Source of the DNA: R-RK-3 sp963834945
GTDB lineage: Bacteria > Pseudomonadota > Alphaproteobacteria > Rhizobiales > Rhodomicrobiaceae
Length of the DNA: 64,000 bases
Reading direction: 5' to 3'
Assembly: GCA_963834945.1 (NCBI GenBank)
Contig: CAWIDT010000011.1
Coordinates: 248,001-312,000 of the forward strand
Made by a program: the position numbers and the translations under genes. Position 1 is the first letter of the stretch; every line of letters begins with the position of its first letter. The notes beneath the pieces were generated by a model. The model was not told the DNA's origin. It worked only from the letters and a program-made list of their open reading frames with translations, and did not search any database. Positions 8,929 to 18,410 of the stretch are shown piece by piece.

Positions 8929-10329
8929 ATGACGACGACAGCGACGGCCGATCACGCGGCCCCGGTCAGGCGATCCGCCGGTCCGCTCGCCCTCGCCTCC
9001 TGGATGCTGTTCGACTGGGCCAGCCAGCCCTTCTACACGCTGGTCACCACATTCCTGTTTGCGCCGTTCTTTGCCTCGGTCTTCATCGGCGATACGGCGC
9101 GCGGCTCGGCGCTTTGGGGCTATGCGATGTCGGCGGCCGCGGTGCTGGTCGCGATCGGCAGCCCGGTGCTCGGCGCCATGGCCGACGCGCGCGGGCGGCT
9201 GAAACCTTATATGGGCTGGCTCTCGGTGGCGTTCGTGCTGAGCCAGGCGGCGCTTTGGTACGCGGTGCCAGGCGGCGGGTGGGGCACTATCGCGCTCATC
9301 CTCCTCTCGCTGATCGTCGCGACCTGCGCCGGGGAATTCACCACGGTTTTGAACAATTCGCTGATGCCGCGCCTCGTCCCGGCGGATCAGCTCGGACGGC
9401 TGAGCGGCGGCGGTTGGGCGCTGGGCTATGTCGGCGGGCTGATCAGCCTGATCATCATGGTGGCGTTCATCCTGATCGACGCGCAGACCGGCCGGACGAT
9501 TCTCGGCCTCAGTCCGGTCTACGCGTTCGACGCAGCCTTGCACGAGGCCGACCGCTTTGTCGGACCGTTCTGCGCGCTGTGGTATGCCGTGTTCGTGCTG
9601 CCTTATTTTGCCTTCACCCCGGACCCGCCGCCCCCCGCTTATGCAGCCCCGGTATCGATACGCAGCGCCTTCGCCACGATGCTTGCGACCCTGCGCAACA
9701 TCGCCGGCTATCGCGACATCGCGCTGTTCTTCATCGCGCGCATGCTGTTCATCGACGGGCTGCTCGCCATCTTCACATTTGGCGGCGTCTATGCGGCGGC
9801 GGTGTTCGGCTGGCAGACCATCGTGATCGGCTATTTCGGCATCATCCTTTCGGTGGCCGCAGGTGTCGGTGCACTGATCGGCGGGTTTCTCGATGACCGC
9901 CTCGGGTCGAAGACGGTGATCATCTGGTCGCTGCTGCTGCTGATCGTCGGCGCGCTTGGCGTGATCTCCATCGACCGGTCGCATGTGCTGTTCACGCTGC
10001 CAGTTGCGCCGCCGGCTCCAGGCGGAGCGCCCTTCGCGAGCACCGGCGAACTCGTCTATATCGCCTTCGCCATCCTTATCGGCCTTGCCTCCGGCCCGCT
10101 GCAATCGGCAAGCCGCAGCCTGCTCGGCCGCATCGCGCCGCCGGAGCATATGAGCGAGTTCTTCGGCTTCTTCGCCTTCTCCGGCAAGGTGACGGCCTTC
10201 GCCGCGCCCTTCGTCGTTGCGCTCGTGTCGGACATGACCGGCAGCCTGCAAATAGCGATGTCGTCGATCTTGGTGTTCCTGCTGGCCGGACTGGCCGTGA
10301 TGGGGTTCATCAGGGCCGGAGGGATTTGA
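8929..10329 (+). CDS. MFS transporter, UMF1 (Atg22-like) family
   Basis: The 466-residue protein has about twelve hydrophobic segments and starts with the family mark LASWMLFDWASQPFYTLV at about residues 20-37. The loop LGAMADARGRLKPYMGW near 85 is the usual MFS loop 2-3 signature. Relatives include the yeast vacuolar amino-acid effluxer Atg22 and many bacterial UMF1 proteins with unknown substrates. ATG 8929 is chosen because GGGGGCAGG lies just upstream; a TTG at 8914 is possible. The gene is convergent with the Fic gene, only six bases apart. Confidence 0.8.
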   Translation: MTTTATADHAAPVRRSAGPLALASWMLFDWASQPFYTLVTTFLFAPFFASVFIGDTARGSALWGYAMSAAAVLVAIGSPVLGAMADARGRLKPYMGWLSVAFVLSQAALWYAVPGGGWGTIALILLSLIVATCAGEFTTVLNNSLMPRLVPADQLGRLSGGGWALGYVGGLISLIIMVAFILIDAQTGRTILGLSPVYAFDAALHEADRFVGPFCALWYAVFVLPYFAFTPDPPPPAYAAPVSIRSAFATMLATLRNIAGYRDIALFFIARMLFIDGLLAIFTFGGVYAAAVFGWQTIVIGYFGIILSVAAGVGALIGGFLDDRLGSKTVIIWSLLLLIVGALGVISIDRSHVLFTLPVAPPAPGGAPFASTGELVYIAFAILIGLASGPLQSASRSLLGRIAPPEHMSEFFGFFAFSGKVTAFAAPFVVALVSDMTGSLQIAMSSILVFLLAGLAVMGFIRAGGI

Positions 10330-10335
10330 TCCTTA

Positions 10336-11511
10336 TTACTCGTTCGCAATCTCGTCGATGAGAGGATAAAACCCATACACGGTGGAGCGGCGACCGGAGG
10401 CAGGCTGTACGACCGAAAGCAAACCTGCGCCTGCCAGCGCCGACGTAATCCGATGGGCTGTCTGCCTCGGTATCCCGCTAATCTCTGTGAATTCGCTATT
10501 GCGAAAAATTGGCTTTCTGAAAATGAAGTCTAAGGCATTAATCGACCACTGAGAGGATGTAATTGTTCGAAAAGATCCTTTCATTTTCTCGTATAGATTC
10601 CTTATTTTCTCGATGCCGTAGCAACTTTCCTCTGCTTGTTGAACGATAGTGTTAAAGAAAAATGTACACCATTCAGTCCAATTGCCAACCGCAGATACTG
10701 CTCTTAGCCTTTCGATATAGTCGTCGCGGTTCTTCTCGAAGCTGCTGCTTATGTAAAAGTGAGGCGCTCGGATGATGCCACGGTTCCACAGCATCAATGT
10801 GATGAGCATCCGGCCTAATCGACCGTTCCCGTCCTTGAACGGGTGAAGGGCTTCAAATTCAGCGTGAGAGAGCGCAACAGAAAGCAGGGGGACGACGGTA
10901 TCATCGTTCATGTAATTTTCGAAGATCGAGAATGCTGATTCGAAATCCCGCATGTTAACGGGCACAAAGAGAGCCTCCTTTTTCGCCTTGTCGACGATGT
11001 AATTTTGCTCAGTTTTGAAATTGCCGGGATTCTTGTCTGATCCTCTTCCCAAGAGCAGTAAACGGCTATGCGCAGCACGCAGAAGGCGCCCAGACAGGGG
11101 GAGACCATCTAACATCAATAGTTGCGCGTGGTTCATCGCTCGCCGATAAGAAACCACTTCTATTACTTCTTGCCGATAGACGGCGTCGCTTTCTAAATCG
11201 TCGGCCTCGTATTTAAGTACCTCATCTAAGGTGGCGACAGTTCCTTCGATCCGGGAAGAAATAACGGCCTCTCGTGCTCTTAGAGGTGCCAACAATATCT
11301 CGCTATTCGGCAACGTGCTGAGTAAAGCGTCGTATTTTGCGATGGAGGATGCAGCCGAAGTAATGCTCGGAAGCATCTGCTCATAGCTCAGTTGCGCAGG
11401 TGGAAATTGACCTGAATGGTAACTTACCGCATTTTTAAAACTGTATTCTTCGATGCCCAAATAATTTGTATCCCATAAAATGCCAAGACTGATACTCAAA
11501 ATGCCTAGCAT
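10336..11511 (-). CDS. Fic-domain protein (putative AMP-transferase) with N-terminal inhibitory motif
   Basis: The core motif HPFKDGNGRLGR at about residues 220-231 is a complete Fic active site (HPFx[D/E]GNGRxxR), so nucleotide transfer to a target protein is expected. An SSRIEG motif near residue 86 matches the inhibitory [S/T]xxxE[G/N] helix, making this a self-inhibited class II Fic protein. The C-terminal part (about 325-390) resembles a winged helix. The product is 391 residues, but the start is unsure: ATG 11511 has no good ribosome-binding site. Base composition is visibly AT-richer than the neighbours, which suggests horizontal transfer. No separate antitoxin gene is adjacent. Confidence 0.85.
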   Translation of the reverse strand: MLGILSISLGILWDTNYLGIEEYSFKNAVSYHSGQFPPAQLSYEQMLPSITSAASSIAKYDALLSTLPNSEILLAPLRAREAVISSRIEGTVATLDEVLKYEADDLESDAVYRQEVIEVVSYRRAMNHAQLLMLDGLPLSGRLLRAAHSRLLLLGRGSDKNPGNFKTEQNYIVDKAKKEALFVPVNMRDFESAFSIFENYMNDDTVVPLLSVALSHAEFEALHPFKDGNGRLGRMLITLMLWNRGIIRAPHFYISSSFEKNRDDYIERLRAVSAVGNWTEWCTFFFNTIVQQAEESCYGIEKIRNLYEKMKGSFRTITSSQWSINALDFIFRKPIFRNSEFTEISGIPRQTAHRITSALAGAGLLSVVQPASGRRSTVYGFYPLIDEIANE

Positions 11512-11604
11512 ATCATGGACAGGAACTCAAAGGGTTTTGTGTCCCGCATTTATAAAATTATGAGACGCGATATTTGGATCTGTCTTGCAAAACAGGCAGT
11601 CCAC

Positions 11605-13326
11605 TCACGTCGATTCCACCCGCAGCTCCTTCTTCGATAGCTTCCCGACCATCGTCTTCGGCAACTCGTCGCGGAATTCGATCTGCGCGGGCATCTCGAT
11701 CTTGGAGAGCTTCGGCTCAAGGAATGCCAGCATCTCCGTCTTGGTCGCCGCCTGCCCGGCGCGCAACTTAACGAAAGCCTTGGGCGCCTCGCCGCGATAG
11801 GTGTCGGGGATGCCGATCACTGTCACCTCCTCCACCGCCGGATGCTGGTAGATCGCCTCCTCGATGCGGCGCGGATAGACGTTATAGCCGGAGCACAGGA
11901 TGAGGTCCTTGATGCGGTCGACGATGTAGCTGAAGCCGTCCTCGTCCATGGTGGCTACATCGCCGGTGCGGAAGAATTCGCCGATGAACGCCGCCTTGGT
12001 GTCCTCCGGCTTGTTCCAATAGCCCTTCATCACCTGCGGTCCGGCAATGCAGATCTCGCCCTTTTCGCCCAGCGGTACTTCCTTGCTGGGGTCGTCCAGC
12101 GAGCGCAGCGACAGGATCGTGCGCGGCAAGGGAAGCCCGATGGAGCCCTCCTTCACCGGGCCGTCGAGCGGATTGCAGGTGGCGATCGGGGAGGTCTCGG
12201 ACAGGCCGTAACCTTCAACCAGAATAACGCCGGCCTCCTTCTCGAAATTGCGCTTCAGCTCGATCGGCAGGGGCGCGCCGCCGGACACGCCGCTACGCAG
12301 CGACCTCAGATCATCCGGCTTCAGGCTCTTATGGGCGCGCAGCGCGCTGAACAAGGTCGGCACCCCCGGCATGACGGTCGGCCGGGTTTCGCGCAGCAGC
12401 TTCAGCACCATATTGACATCGAAGCGCGGCACCAGGATGAGCATGGCGGCATTTGAAATGCCGCGATTCATAATCGTGGTCATGGCGAAGACGTGGAAGA
12501 ACGGCAGGATCGCCATGATCCGGTCGGCGCCTTTCTCGACATGCATCTCCCACAGATCGGCCTGCTGCAGATTGACCGACAGATTGGCGTGGGTGAGCAT
12601 GGCGCCTTTCGGCGTGCCGGTGGTGCCACCGGTATATTGCAGCACGGCGACGTCGCTCACATCCAGGGGCACATGCGCATATTTACCGTCATTGGCGGTC
12701 AGCTCTTCATAGGTGATCAGCTTGCCGCGTTGCGGCGAGGCATCCAGCTTTGCCAGCTGCTTGGATTTCAGCAATTTAAACGCCGTGCCCTTCAGGCCGG
12801 GCAGCGCCTTGGCGAAGGGGCACACGATCGCCCGCTCTAGCGCACCGGACCCAAGCAGCGCCTCTACCTTGGGGAACAGCGCCGCGAGGTCGAGCGTCAC
12901 CATAATGCTGGTGCCGCTGTCCCTCACCTGATACGCGATCTCCTCCACCGTATACAGCGGATTGAAGTTCACCACCGTGCCGCCGGCCTTCAGGATCGCG
13001 TAATACAGGATCGGGAAATAAGGGATGTTCGGCAAGAGCAGCCCGACGCGTGCGCCGGGCGCGACGCCGAGTTTCTGAAGCCCCTTGGCCGCCTTGTCGA
13101 CCATGGCGCCGACCTCTTTGTAGCTCAGCCTCGCGCCCATGAAATGGGTGCAGGTAAGGTGGCCATAGTCGCGAACCGTGCGGTCGAGAATGTTGGGCAG
13201 GAGTTCGGGTTTCAGCTCGGCATACCAGTCGATATTTTTCGGATAGGTCCGAAGCCACTGGTAAGCTTCGCCGCCGGTCCGGACAGCGCCCACATCCTTA
13301 TCCGCGCTGAGCGTCAGCTCGGCCAT
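11605..13326 (-). CDS. fadD: Long-chain fatty acid--CoA ligase
   Basis: The 573-residue protein is an ANL-superfamily adenylating enzyme that activates fatty acids to acyl-CoA. It shows the P-loop YTGGTTGTPKGAMLTH near residue 230, the A5-like motif GYGLSETSP near 370, TGDVATMDEDGF near 460 and the terminal lysine region LPKTMVGKLSKKELR. The ATG at 13326 follows AAGGAGG. It is transcribed alone and is distinct from the acyl-CoA ligase of the 35-44 kb operon. Confidence 0.9.
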   Translation of the reverse strand: MAELTLSADKDVGAVRTGGEAYQWLRTYPKNIDWYAELKPELLPNILDRTVRDYGHLTCTHFMGARLSYKEVGAMVDKAAKGLQKLGVAPGARVGLLLPNIPYFPILYYAILKAGGTVVNFNPLYTVEEIAYQVRDSGTSIMVTLDLAALFPKVEALLGSGALERAIVCPFAKALPGLKGTAFKLLKSKQLAKLDASPQRGKLITYEELTANDGKYAHVPLDVSDVAVLQYTGGTTGTPKGAMLTHANLSVNLQQADLWEMHVEKGADRIMAILPFFHVFAMTTIMNRGISNAAMLILVPRFDVNMVLKLLRETRPTVMPGVPTLFSALRAHKSLKPDDLRSLRSGVSGGAPLPIELKRNFEKEAGVILVEGYGLSETSPIATCNPLDGPVKEGSIGLPLPRTILSLRSLDDPSKEVPLGEKGEICIAGPQVMKGYWNKPEDTKAAFIGEFFRTGDVATMDEDGFSYIVDRIKDLILCSGYNVYPRRIEEAIYQHPAVEEVTVIGIPDTYRGEAPKAFVKLRAGQAATKTEMLAFLEPKLSKIEMPAQIEFRDELPKTMVGKLSKKELRVEST

Positions 13327-13555
13327 CGCATCCTCCTTGGATTCTTATCTTCCCCACGCGTGCCAGGCTTTGACCGCTGGGATTATTTTTGCCCTGGGCG
13401 AAGTCTGCTCTCGGAACGGATGCCGTCCGCCCCTTCGACCCTCCCCCATGGGAATCCGCATCTAAGCGGTGCTGATGCGAGTGTAGCATGCCGCGTGACC
13501 TCGTCCAGCGCGGGCGGGGTGCGCCGGTGACGGCTTGGCTTGCAGTGGAGGCGGC

Positions 13556-15013
13556 TTAAGCAGCGGCGATTTTGAGAAGGAATGCGTCGATGTCACCTTC
13601 CAGGCGTTTGGCGGCCTGTTCCGCGCTCGCAACGATTTCCAGCACTTGCGAAGATGCCTGCGCGGTTTCGATGGAGTCGCGGCTGGCTTCCGTCGAGGAA
13701 CTGGCGACGAACTCGGTTCCTTTCGCCGCTTCCCTTGTATTGTGCGCGATCTCATCGGTGAGGCTGCGCTGGTCTTCCATCGCGTCGGCGATAGCCTCCG
13801 CGTGCCGGGATACCTCACCCATGGCGGTGACCGCGAAATTGATGGCCTTCACCGTCTCGGACGTCGAGGAGGTGATGCCGGCGATGCGTGCTCCGATTTC
13901 CTCGGTCGCCTTACTCGTTTGTTCGGCCAGTGTCTTCACTTCCGCGGCCACCACGGCGAAACCTCTGCCGCTCTCGCCGGCGCGCGCCGCCTCGATGGTC
14001 GCATTGAGCGCCAAAAGGTTGGTCTGCGCGGCAATGGAATGGATGATGCCGACGACCTCATCGATCTTGCCCGCCTCTTCCGCCAGCACGGTCACCTTTT
14101 CGGACGCACTGCGGATCGTCACCGTGGCGTTCTGAACGATGGCCGTCGTGGTGGCGAGGTCCTGGCTCATATTGCTGATCGAGCGCGAGAGCTGATTGGT
14201 GGCGGAGGCGACACTTTGCGAATTCGCGGAGGATTGGCCCGAAGCGCTGGCGACCTTCGACGCGTTCTCGGAGGCATGGCTTGCAACCCTCGCGACCCTG
14301 TCGCCAATCTCCTTCATCCGGGACAGCTCCAGCTCCATCGCGGAGACCGAAAGCGCCACGTTGTGGCGGAAGGCTGTGTTTGTTGTTGCGACAGCTTCGT
14401 TGCGTTGCTGCTCCGCCCGCATCATGTCTGCCTGGCCTGCGGCAAGCGCATTGGCCTGATCGCGCGCCGCATTCGCATTGCCAATGGCCTGGTCGACATC
14501 GGCAAACGCCCTGGCCAACTGACCGCTAATCGCCACCAGCGCGGCGAGTTCGATCACCACAATGAGGGCGTGCAGTCCGACGCGGCTCATATCGCTCTGC
14601 CCCGGAAACACCGCCCAAGGGATAAGCAGGTAAAACACGAGATGATGCACGCAGGTCAGGGCGGAGAAGGCGGAGGTCGCCCGCCAGTCGATCCAGCCGG
14701 CGCAGACCGCCAGCGTGGCAAAGAAATACATATGCATGTCGATTTGTAGCGGCGAGCCGGAAAAGCCATAGACCAGCAGCGCCGATTGTCCGGCGAGCGC
14801 CAGCGAGGTGGCGATCCGGGTAGCCTCGCCGGTCCGTTCCAGCAACCAACTCACCGAGGCGGCCGCCGCAATCGCCAGCGCGCCGCAGATCATCACGGTC
14901 CCGGACGCCTGCGTCACGAACAAGCCCCGGGCCATCAGCATCAAGGTGTTGAGCCAGATCATCGCCATCACAGCGACCGAAAACTTCGCGCGGAGCCCGT
15001 CTATCGCATTCAT
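13556..15013 (-). CDS. Methyl-accepting chemotaxis protein with membrane-embedded sensor
   Basis: The 485-residue receptor has about five to six N-terminal hydrophobic segments (residues 10-180) instead of a periplasmic ligand domain. Those segments carry HMYFF and CVHHLVFY. A long coiled-coil signalling domain follows. The highly conserved hairpin tip is IAAQTNLLALNATIEAARAG at about 322-341, which contacts CheA/CheW. No CheR-tethering pentapeptide is seen at the C-terminus (LLKIAAA). The intramembrane histidines suggest a small or membrane-soluble stimulus, but this is inference. No other chemotaxis gene lies nearby. Confidence 0.85.
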   Translation of the reverse strand: MNAIDGLRAKFSVAVMAMIWLNTLMLMARGLFVTQASGTVMICGALAIAAAASVSWLLERTGEATRIATSLALAGQSALLVYGFSGSPLQIDMHMYFFATLAVCAGWIDWRATSAFSALTCVHHLVFYLLIPWAVFPGQSDMSRVGLHALIVVIELAALVAISGQLARAFADVDQAIGNANAARDQANALAAGQADMMRAEQQRNEAVATTNTAFRHNVALSVSAMELELSRMKEIGDRVARVASHASENASKVASASGQSSANSQSVASATNQLSRSISNMSQDLATTTAIVQNATVTIRSASEKVTVLAEEAGKIDEVVGIIHSIAAQTNLLALNATIEAARAGESGRGFAVVAAEVKTLAEQTSKATEEIGARIAGITSSTSETVKAINFAVTAMGEVSRHAEAIADAMEDQRSLTDEIAHNTREAAKGTEFVASSSTEASRDSIETAQASSQVLEIVASAEQAAKRLEGDIDAFLLKIAAA

Positions 15014-15026
15014 CCGCTGCCACGTC

Positions 15027-15335
15027 CTAACGTTGTAGAAGGCATCCTGACAGCGCCTTATGGTCGAGAACGAACCACGCGCCTGCCTTCCTGAGCCTGG
15101 AGATGAAGCCGGCCTGACGTGAATAGGCGATCACGATCCAGCCGAAGCGCGCCGGTGCCACAAGCGCGCCTTGTGCCGCCGCCACAACGGTCACCGCTTT
15201 CTCGGGACCGCTCCAAGGCGCGACCACCACTGCGACGAATGGGCTTGTCGGCGCTACAGCGGCGGCGGTCATGACGCCAAGTGCAACAACGATATTCGCC
15301 GCCACCACGCCAATTTTTCCGCCCTTCGAGAGCAT
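15027..15335 (-). CDS. Small conserved hypothetical protein with one membrane helix
   Basis: The 102-residue product begins MLSKGGKIGVVAANIVVALG, a short basic start followed by a hydrophobic segment that could be a signal anchor. A compact domain follows, with VVVAPWSGPEKAVTVVAAAQ, RFGWIVIAYS and AGAWFVLDHKALSGCL. I recall similar short proteins in Rhizobiales but no assigned function. The frame extends upstream to 15380; ATG 15335 fits the hydrophobic start better, although no strong ribosome-binding site separates the options. It ends 13 bases before the chemotaxis receptor start and may be cotranscribed with it. Confidence 0.5.
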   Translation of the reverse strand: MLSKGGKIGVVAANIVVALGVMTAAAVAPTSPFVAVVVAPWSGPEKAVTVVAAAQGALVAPARFGWIVIAYSRQAGFISRLRKAGAWFVLDHKALSGCLLQR

Positions 15336-15496
15336 CAGCCCATGTCCCGCGATTGCGCTCCGATGACAATACGAGCACACGTTTAAAGTCCGGTAAAATA
15401 TCCGGCTATCTGAGCGTGTATTCGCTTTGGATCAGTCCTCGCGGAATGCACGCTGAGCGTTCGTATCGGGGGAACGGGGCGGCGCTCAGTCTGCGG

Positions 15497-16435
15497 TCAC
15501 ACCGTTTTTCGCGGCTTCGCTGGGGGGACCGCACCCAAATGCCGCGTCCCACGGCTCGCGGCGTAGTCCATTTGTGTCTGGCGGGCGGCGAAGCGCGTCT
15601 TTTGCGCCTCACTGCTCGAATCATGGCAGCGGGGACAACTCACCCCGGCGACATAGGTGGGCGAGTCCAGATCCGCCGGGCTCAGCGGATGGCGGCAGGC
15701 ATGGCAGAGCTGGTGCGAGCCGGGACTATTGCCGTGCGCCAGAGCGGTGCGCTGGTCGAAAACGAAGCACTCGCCCTGCCAGCGGCTTTCGCCCGATGGC
15801 ACCAAATCCAGATATTTCAGAATGCCGCCTTTGAGGTGGTAGACCTCGTCAAAGCCTTGCTGCCTGAGAAAGGCAGTCGCTTTCTCGCAGCGAATACCGC
15901 CCGTGCAGAACATCGCGAATTTGCGCTTCTGGTGGAGGTCGGTTTGCCTGCTGAACCAAGCGGGGAATTCGCGGAACGAGGCTGTGTCCGGGTTGATCGC
16001 GCCGGGAAAGCTGCCGACCTCCACCTCATACGCATTGCGCGCATCGATCAGCACGACATCCGGATCGGCAATCAGCGCGTTCCAGTCGCGCGGATCCACA
16101 TAGGTACCGGCAATCCGGTTCGGATCGACACCGTCCACGCCCATGGTGACGATCTCCTTCTTCACCCTCACCTTCATCCGGTAGAAGGGCGGCTCGGCCG
16201 CGAGCGACTCCTTGTGGTCCAGATCGGCAAAGCCCGGCACGCCCCGCAGATAACCGAGCACATCGTCGATGCCCCTTCGCGATCCGGCGATCGTGCCGTT
16301 AACGCCCTCCGGCGCGACGATCAGCGTGCCGCAGATCCCGGCGTCGGCGCAGACGCGCCTGAGCGAGGCCTGCAATGCGGCGGGATCGGGCAGGGACGCG
16401 AATTTGTAGAGCGCGGCGACGACGATTTCGGTCAT
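15497..16435 (-). CDS. trhO: Oxygen-dependent tRNA uridine(34) hydroxylase, rhodanese type
   Basis: The 312-residue protein has the YceA/TrhO layout: an N-terminal acylphosphatase-like region (APEGVNGTIAG near 40), then a rhodanese domain with the active loop CTGGIRCEKA at about 172-181. A C-terminal zinc-ribbon-like segment has cysteine pairs CHAC and CPRC. TrhO hydroxylates wobble uridine to 5-hydroxyuridine in tRNA. It starts 35 bases after pqqC in the same direction, so it may be the last gene of the pqq transcript. Confidence 0.85.
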   Translation of the reverse strand: MTEIVVAALYKFASLPDPAALQASLRRVCADAGICGTLIVAPEGVNGTIAGSRRGIDDVLGYLRGVPGFADLDHKESLAAEPPFYRMKVRVKKEIVTMGVDGVDPNRIAGTYVDPRDWNALIADPDVVLIDARNAYEVEVGSFPGAINPDTASFREFPAWFSRQTDLHQKRKFAMFCTGGIRCEKATAFLRQQGFDEVYHLKGGILKYLDLVPSGESRWQGECFVFDQRTALAHGNSPGSHQLCHACRHPLSPADLDSPTYVAGVSCPRCHDSSSEAQKTRFAARQTQMDYAASRGTRHLGAVPPAKPRKTV

Positions 16436-16470
16436 GGCACTATCGAGGCGAATTTCACGGCCGCGTCAAG

Positions 16471-17196
16471 TCAGGGCCGGAAGGCGCCTGGCGGAATCAT
16501 GTTGGGCTCGACATAGGCGTGATACAGCGCGTCGAGCTGCGCCCAGAGCACGTCGCATTTGAAGCGTACCGCGTCGATGCAGGCCCCCTGCGCATCCAGT
16601 GTCACAGCGTGGTACTTCACATAATCGAGCGCGAAGCCGGCATCGTCGGTGGCCTGGGTGAGGCGGCGGCGGAAATAGGCCATCACCGGCTCGCCGATGA
16701 AGTCGTAATTTTCCAGCATCCCGGAAATGCGCTCGCGGTGGATTTTCGGAGCGAACAGCTCGGTGAGCGAGGAGGCGACCGCCTCGACCAGCGTGTGCTC
16801 CTGGACAAAGTGGACATAGGCCTCCACAGCGAAGCGCGTCGCCGGAAGGGCGCCGGCCATCGAGGTCACATATTGGCGGTTGAGGCCAAGGCCGTCGGTG
16901 AGTACGAGCCAGCGTTCGATGCCGCCTTCCTCGCCGCCATAGCCATCATGATCGAGGATGCGCTTAACCCAGTCACGCCGTAATTGCCGGTCGTCGGTGC
17001 GGGCGATGAGGGCGGCGTCCTTGCGCGGCACGGCCGCCTGATAGCAATAGCGGTTGAGCGCCCAGGCTTGCACCTGGCCTTTGTTCAGCGCACCGGAATG
17101 CAGCAGTTGGTGAAACGGGTGCTTGTCGTGATAGCGCTCGGCCCCCACGGCGCGGATATCGCGTTCCAGCTCTTCGGGGGAAAGCAGGAGAGTCAC
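16471..17196 (-). CDS. pqqC: Pyrroloquinoline-quinone synthase PqqC
   Basis: The 241-residue enzyme catalyses the final oxidative ring closure of PQQ biosynthesis. It matches PqqC in length and in motifs YHDKHPFHQLLHSG near 22, ALNRYCYQAAVPRKDAA near 46, LDHDGYGGEEGGIERW near 80 and FVQEHTLVEAVASSLTELF near 130. There is no C-terminal PqqD fusion, unlike the PqqCD of some methylotrophs. Its ATG overlaps the pqqB stop by four bases, indicating coupling. Confidence 0.95.
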   Translation of the reverse strand: MTLLLSPEELERDIRAVGAERYHDKHPFHQLLHSGALNKGQVQAWALNRYCYQAAVPRKDAALIARTDDRQLRRDWVKRILDHDGYGGEEGGIERWLVLTDGLGLNRQYVTSMAGALPATRFAVEAYVHFVQEHTLVEAVASSLTELFAPKIHRERISGMLENYDFIGEPVMAYFRRRLTQATDDAGFALDYVKYHAVTLDAQGACIDAVRFKCDVLWAQLDALYHAYVEPNMIPPGAFRP

Positions 17197-18116
17197 AGGC
17201 TGAGCTCCATGCCGTCAAAAGCGATTTCCCAACCGGCCGCCTCGACGCTTTGCCGCTCCGGGCCGCTCTCACGCAAGGCCGGGTTGGAATTGTTCAAATG
17301 AATGAAGATGCGGCGCCCGGCATCGACACCCGCCAGACGCGCCATGGAGCCGTCTTCACCGGATATGCTGATATGTCCCATGCGACGCCCGGTTTTTGGC
17401 GACAGGCCCTGCACGATCATCTCATCGTCGGTGTACAGAGTACCGTCGAACAGCAGCGCGGCCGCGCCGGCGATCTGGTCGATCAATTCAGCGTTTACTT
17501 CCGCGCAGCCGGGAACGTAGCAGACGAAGGCACCCGTCGCGCGGTCGATCAGCTTCAAACCGACGACATCGCCGTCATCTCCCGAGAAATCCGCTCCGGC
17601 CGCGCCGCCTTCGAGATAAAGCGGAACCTTTCCCGGCACGTCGAACATCTCGACCGCCAATCCCGGACAACCCGCCGGCTCGAAGGTCTTGCCGTTCATC
17701 ATGACATCGCGAGACACCACGCCCTCAGCGAGAACCCCGAATATCGGGTTGGCCGCAATGACAGCCAGGACGCGCTCGCTGGCATAGAGATGAAACTGCT
17801 GTCCCTCGCGCAGGTCCAGCAGGCCGGCGACGTGATCGACATCGGCATTGGTGACGATGACGGATTTAAGCGGGCTGAAACGGGCGCCGTATTCCACGGA
17901 CGGGGTCAGCGAGGCAAACCCGTTGATCTGGGCGCGCAAATCCGGCGACGCATTCAGAAGGCACCAGTTCACACCGTCGGCCGAGACGGCGAGCGAGGAT
18001 TGGCTGCGGGCAATCAGCCCCGGCACTCCGTTGCGGACGTCCGAGCAATTGCGGCACGCGCAGTTCCACTGCGGGAAACCACCGCCCGCAGCCGATCCCA
18101 GAACTCTGACGAGCAT
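17193..18116 (-). CDS. pqqB: PQQ biosynthesis protein PqqB
   Basis: The 307-residue product is a metallo-hydrolase-fold protein that acts on the processed PQQ precursor before PqqC. The start MLVRVLGSAAGGGFPQWNC is a family hallmark, followed by a zinc-binding CACRNC motif and DVDHVAGLLDLREGQ near 97. It lies 15 bases after pqqA and overlaps pqqC. Confidence 0.95.
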   Translation of the reverse strand: MLVRVLGSAAGGGFPQWNCACRNCSDVRNGVPGLIARSQSSLAVSADGVNWCLLNASPDLRAQINGFASLTPSVEYGARFSPLKSVIVTNADVDHVAGLLDLREGQQFHLYASERVLAVIAANPIFGVLAEGVVSRDVMMNGKTFEPAGCPGLAVEMFDVPGKVPLYLEGGAAGADFSGDDGDVVGLKLIDRATGAFVCYVPGCAEVNAELIDQIAGAAALLFDGTLYTDDEMIVQGLSPKTGRRMGHISISGEDGSMARLAGVDAGRRIFIHLNNSNPALRESGPERQSVEAAGWEIAFDGMELSL

Positions 18117-18131
18117 AAGCTCGCCCGCCGC

Positions 18132-18221
18132 TTACGACTTCAGCTCGGCGGCAATGTAGGCCGTGACTTCCAGGCTGACATCCTGCTGTGCGATTTGCGG
18201 CTTGGTCCAAGTCTTCTTCAT
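18132..18221 (-). CDS. pqqA: PQQ precursor peptide PqqA
   Basis: The 29-residue peptide starts MKKTWTKPQIAQQ and carries the required Glu-x3-Tyr pair in EVTAY (residues 18 and 22). Those two side chains are crosslinked and cut out to become PQQ. The ATG at 18221 follows GAGGAGCATACG, a strong site that fits the high expression usual for this peptide. It heads pqqABC. Confidence 0.95.
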   Translation of the reverse strand: MKKTWTKPQIAQQDVSLEVTAYIAAELKS

Positions 18222-18410
18222 CGTATGCTCCTCTGAAGGAAAGTTGCCGGTTCGTTGGTTCCCGGCGGGCCCATGTCCGAGCGGTTGGCTCAAATCTAAT
18301 GGAAACCGACCGATTTTGCCACCGCCGCCGACAGCCGCTAAACGCCTATCCGGGTGGAAAGTCTCATTCCGTCGCAAAACAATGATGTGACCTCCCGCCG
18401 GGTGGTCGAA

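Noticed and set aside
8893..10251. 452-codon antisense frame over the MFS transporter
   Set aside because: Very charged composition with no domains; the plus-strand transporter is convincing.
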